A DNA stretch of 64,000 nt from Strigamia acuminata. Taxonomy: Eukaryota; Arthropoda; Chilopoda; Geophilomorpha; Linotaeniidae. Positions 62,201 through 64,000 of this stretch are shown one piece after another. Location: positions 14,348,427 through 14,412,426 of the forward strand of contig OX442315.1 of the NCBI GenBank assembly GCA_949358305.1. The letters run 5' to 3'. The notes beneath the pieces are model-generated. The model was not told where the DNA came from. It searched no databases and saw nothing but the letters and a program-made list of their open reading frames with translations. The translations under genes and the position numbers were made by a program. Within the stretch, counting starts at the first letter, position 1. Each line of letters opens with the position of its first letter.

Positions 62201-63920
62201 ATGTTGAATGGAGCGACTTGTACCTGAGATTTTTTACAAGTTTTCTGTCATGTGGCAAGTTAAGAAAATCCAGAAGAAATTCAGTTCGTGATTTCACATT
62301 ATCGCTTTTCATCCGGTGCAAACGACCGAAGTATGCCAGTGTTTCCCTGATAGTAAGTTCCTGGTACAAAGCTATTTCCTGCAAGAATTAAAAGATAAAT
62401 TCATTTCAAATAATGGATGGCCTTGGGTCCCCTTGGCACAGTATTAGATTCTAATCTCAAAAAAATCATGGTTGTATTATTATTGATAAGCAGTTTTGCA
62501 ATTGTGAGAATAATGCAAACCAAAAATACCACAATAAGCATTGCATCAAAATAGCTTAGCGTTAGTGATGTGGTAAATATTAAAATTCCTAAAATATTTT
62601 GGCAGTAATTTGTCGAAACTCGTTATAAATATAATGAACCACGATACAAGTCGAAACTCTTTATAACAAATCGCGATATAACGAATTATCGATATAACGA
62701 ATACCTAAAAATGGCTGGTTTGGTTGAACTGGCCATAGAACACCATGTTAAAAAATTTCGACTTAACGAATTTTCGTTTTAACGAATCGATTTGTCGGGT
62801 TCCTTGCGATTCGTTATAAAGAGTTTCGACTGTATAAGGAATACTTGAAAACGACTTAGTTGCTTGTCCATATAACACTTTGTTAAAAAAATTTGATATA
62901 ACAAACTTTCGTTATAACAAACCGATTTTTCACGTCCGTTACGATTCCGCATTTTGAGAAAAGTGAAAAACCAACAGGCACGTGATTTAATAAAATCTGC
63001 ATGCTCGGATATTTACATTGAAAATTTCAATACGCAAAACACAAAACCGACCCCATTTTACAAAATTTTGATTTTTCAATTTTCTGGAGATAGTAACTAC
63101 ACTCTTTCCACATTCAAGAGTGACCCTGGAAGCTGGGCTCCCATTGGCCGAGCCATTTAACTTGTGTAGCAGTAGTTGCATTGCAGTTCTAAGTAGGCCA
63201 ATGGGAGCCCAGCTTCCAGGGTCACTCTTGAGTGTGGAAAAAATATAGATTAATGGCATTCATTGCTTATAAATTTTAAATTATTCCACTTGCAAGTTTA
63301 TTGCATATCACAATTCTCTTTTTTGGCCCACTTTCAACTCCACTTGCAACATGGTGCCAAGCAGGGGTAGGTTGACCGGCAAACCGCCACTGTGGGCCGT
63401 TTTGTTTTACCAAAAATGTACGGACCGATACTCCACCTCATTCAGTCCTAAATGGCAAGAATTAAATTAAAGTACAAACAAAGTTTTTCATACCTGTGGC
63501 ATGTAGCCAACACCAGATCCTGGAACTCTACTTTCCGGAGTCCCCGGCACGTTACCGAATAATTTAACCAGGCCACTGGCAGGCTTTAACATACCCACAA
63601 CACACCTCAGCAGAGTAGTTTTCCCACAACCACTTGGTCCAAGCAGGCCATAACTAAAAAAAAAATTAAAATAAATTTTAAAAAAAATTATTTAAAAAAA
63701 AATTATTTAAAAAAAACCAACAAAAATGAGCAAATTACATTGATCCTGCAGGCACATCCAAACTCACTCCTTTCAACACTCCAACCTTCCATCTGGCAAA
63801 CCCATAACTGTAACACACATCCTGAATTTCTATGGCTGGGTCTGTGCTACCTTGCATTGCATGATTAACAACACTCATTTCAAGTTCGGCCGCAGCGAGA
63901 ACACCATAATCTTTCGCCAT
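56262..63920 (-). CDS. ABC transporter subfamily H, complete (gene D, 14 exons)
   Basis: Near twin of gene A, same exon lengths throughout, 698 residues. Exons: 63920-63739, 63653-63494, 62378-62224, 62119-62012, 61950-61857, 60552-60430, 60370-60186, 59113-58954, 58738-58635, 58468-58279, 57828-57669, 57602-57426, 57362-57276, 56473-56262. All introns are GT-AG and in phase. Walker [11 protein letters not shown]-loop, LSGGQQRR, LLILDEP and TTHYIEEAR are intact; six membrane helices lie in the C-terminal half. Differences from A are mostly conservative, with more in exon 7 and exon 11. Introns 5, 7, 10 and 13 are longer than in A because of MITE-like and other insertions. The role is presumably the same as A. 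Confidence 0.92.
56719..57244. repeat. Insertion in gene D intron 13
   Basis: About 0.5 kb absent from the matching gene A intron (1424-1543). The flanks share TTGC, a possible target duplication. It contains a degenerate run of GTAATGGTAAC-type repeats (about 56940-57120) and a 16-bp palindrome AAGAGCCGCGGCTCTT near 56926. Class unknown. Confidence 0.5.
57941..58118. mobile_element. MITE with TA duplication in gene D intron 10
   Basis: 178 bp, ends CAGTGTACTCTGT and its near complement CACAGAGTACACTG, flanked by TA. Absent from the gene A intron. No ORF. Confidence 0.75.
58530..58606. repeat. Hairpin in gene D intron 9
   Basis: Same 15-base inverted arms (TTTCATTTAGACAAA and complement) and spacing as 2459-2535 in gene A. 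Confidence 0.6.
59259..59475. repeat. Possible hAT-type repeat fragment in gene D intron 7
   Basis: Starts CAGTGGTTTCCAAACTGTGC, which resembles ends of hAT-derived repeats. The other end is not found, so it may be truncated. Absent from gene A. Confidence 0.35.
59542..59850. mobile_element. MITE with 63-bp inverted repeats in gene D intron 7
   Basis: Arms 59542-59604 and 59788-59850 (AGTGGCTACGTTCATGTCCG... and complement) match with a few differences. The inside includes GGGGGGTCGTAGACCCCCC, a second small hairpin. No clear target duplication. The intron 7 insertion continues to about 60180 without a recognisable feature. Confidence 0.75.
60740..61790. other. Extra sequence in gene D intron 5
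   Basis: Intron 5 of D is 1.3 kb against 0.28 kb in A. The extra AT-rich part includes the near-palindrome GAATAAGAGCCGCGGTTCTT (about 61424) but no ORF that I recognise. Confidence 0.4.
62647..62832. mobile_element. MITE in gene D intron 2, same family as 55525-55693
   Basis: 186 bp, ends with AGTCGAAACTCTTTATAAC on both sides in inverted orientation, flanked by TA. It shares the inner stretch TAAAAATGGCTGGTTTGGTT with the other copy (in opposite orientation). A further partial end lies at 62615-62640. Confidence 0.75.
63105..63240. repeat. Fold-back repeat in gene D intron 2
   Basis: Two 45-bp arms (63105-63149, 63196-63240) are reverse complements with a single difference, separated by 46 bases. 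Such a near-perfect hairpin suggests a young fold-back element. Confidence 0.75.
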
Positions 63921-63971
63921 TTTGAAGAAATAATCGTTTGCGTTGGTTTAGTCTTCGTATTTTTCTCGTAA
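63921..63971 (-). other. 5' UTR part of gene D exon 1
   Basis: 51 bases before the ATG, preceded by an acceptor (TTTTTCAG). Similar to gene A 6390-6443. The remaining 63972-64000 is intron or upstream sequence. Confidence 0.5.
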
Positions 63972-64000
63972 CTGAAAAATAAAAAAATAATTAATTAAAT

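Overview
The window looks like nuclear DNA of an arthropod, probably a non-insect one. It is AT-rich, with short GT-AG introns, a tandem cluster of half-size ABC transporter genes of the arthropod-typical subfamily H, and a heavy load of Ty3/Gypsy, Tc1-type and MITE-like elements. The species cannot be named from the sequence.

Host genes. The end of a plus-strand ABCH gene (1-572) faces three minus-strand ABCH genes. Gene A (6389 to 1212) and gene D (63920 to 56262) are close paralogues. Each has 14 exons that join in phase (2097 nt, 698 codons plus stop). Gene B has the same 14-exon plan but is stretched over 43 kb: exon 1 at 53833-53715, exons 2-10 at 26199-23565, exons 11-14 at 11750-10895. 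A broken exon 2-3 copy (54470-55068) lies between B and D.

Mobile DNA. Three Ty3/Gypsy elements sit in gene B introns. R1 (minus, 12091-23486, TSD CGGT) is in intron 10. R2 (plus, 26607-53439, TSD ACTT) is in intron 1, inside an 11-bp tandem array. R3 (plus, 38877-52362, TSD CCTT) is nested in the 3' LTR of R2. LTR lengths within each pair match exactly (609, 1162 and 1016 bp), and the copies look identical by eye, so all three insertions look recent. A 1575-bp Tc1-like element with 201-bp inverted repeats and a one-base frameshift in its transposase lies between genes A and B.

How the retroelements are built. Each has gag, then pol (protease, RT, RNase H, integrase) in the -1 frame after a canonical slippery heptamer followed by a possible stem, then a long third ORF after a spacer. 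The third ORFs of R1 and R3 are homologous to each other, have no visible membrane segment, and in both a small acidic first exon joins in phase across a predicted intron. The R2 third ORF has an acidic N-terminus and a four-cysteine zinc motif. R2 pol also carries an array of AT-hook motifs between RNase H and integrase. This conserved, apparently spliced, non-envelope third ORF is the best candidate here for an undescribed system.

Other regions. 6444-7410 and 9633-9896 show no convincing gene. 7411-7905 holds two GC-rich arrays with 11-bp units. Gene D introns carry several MITE-like inverted-repeat elements.
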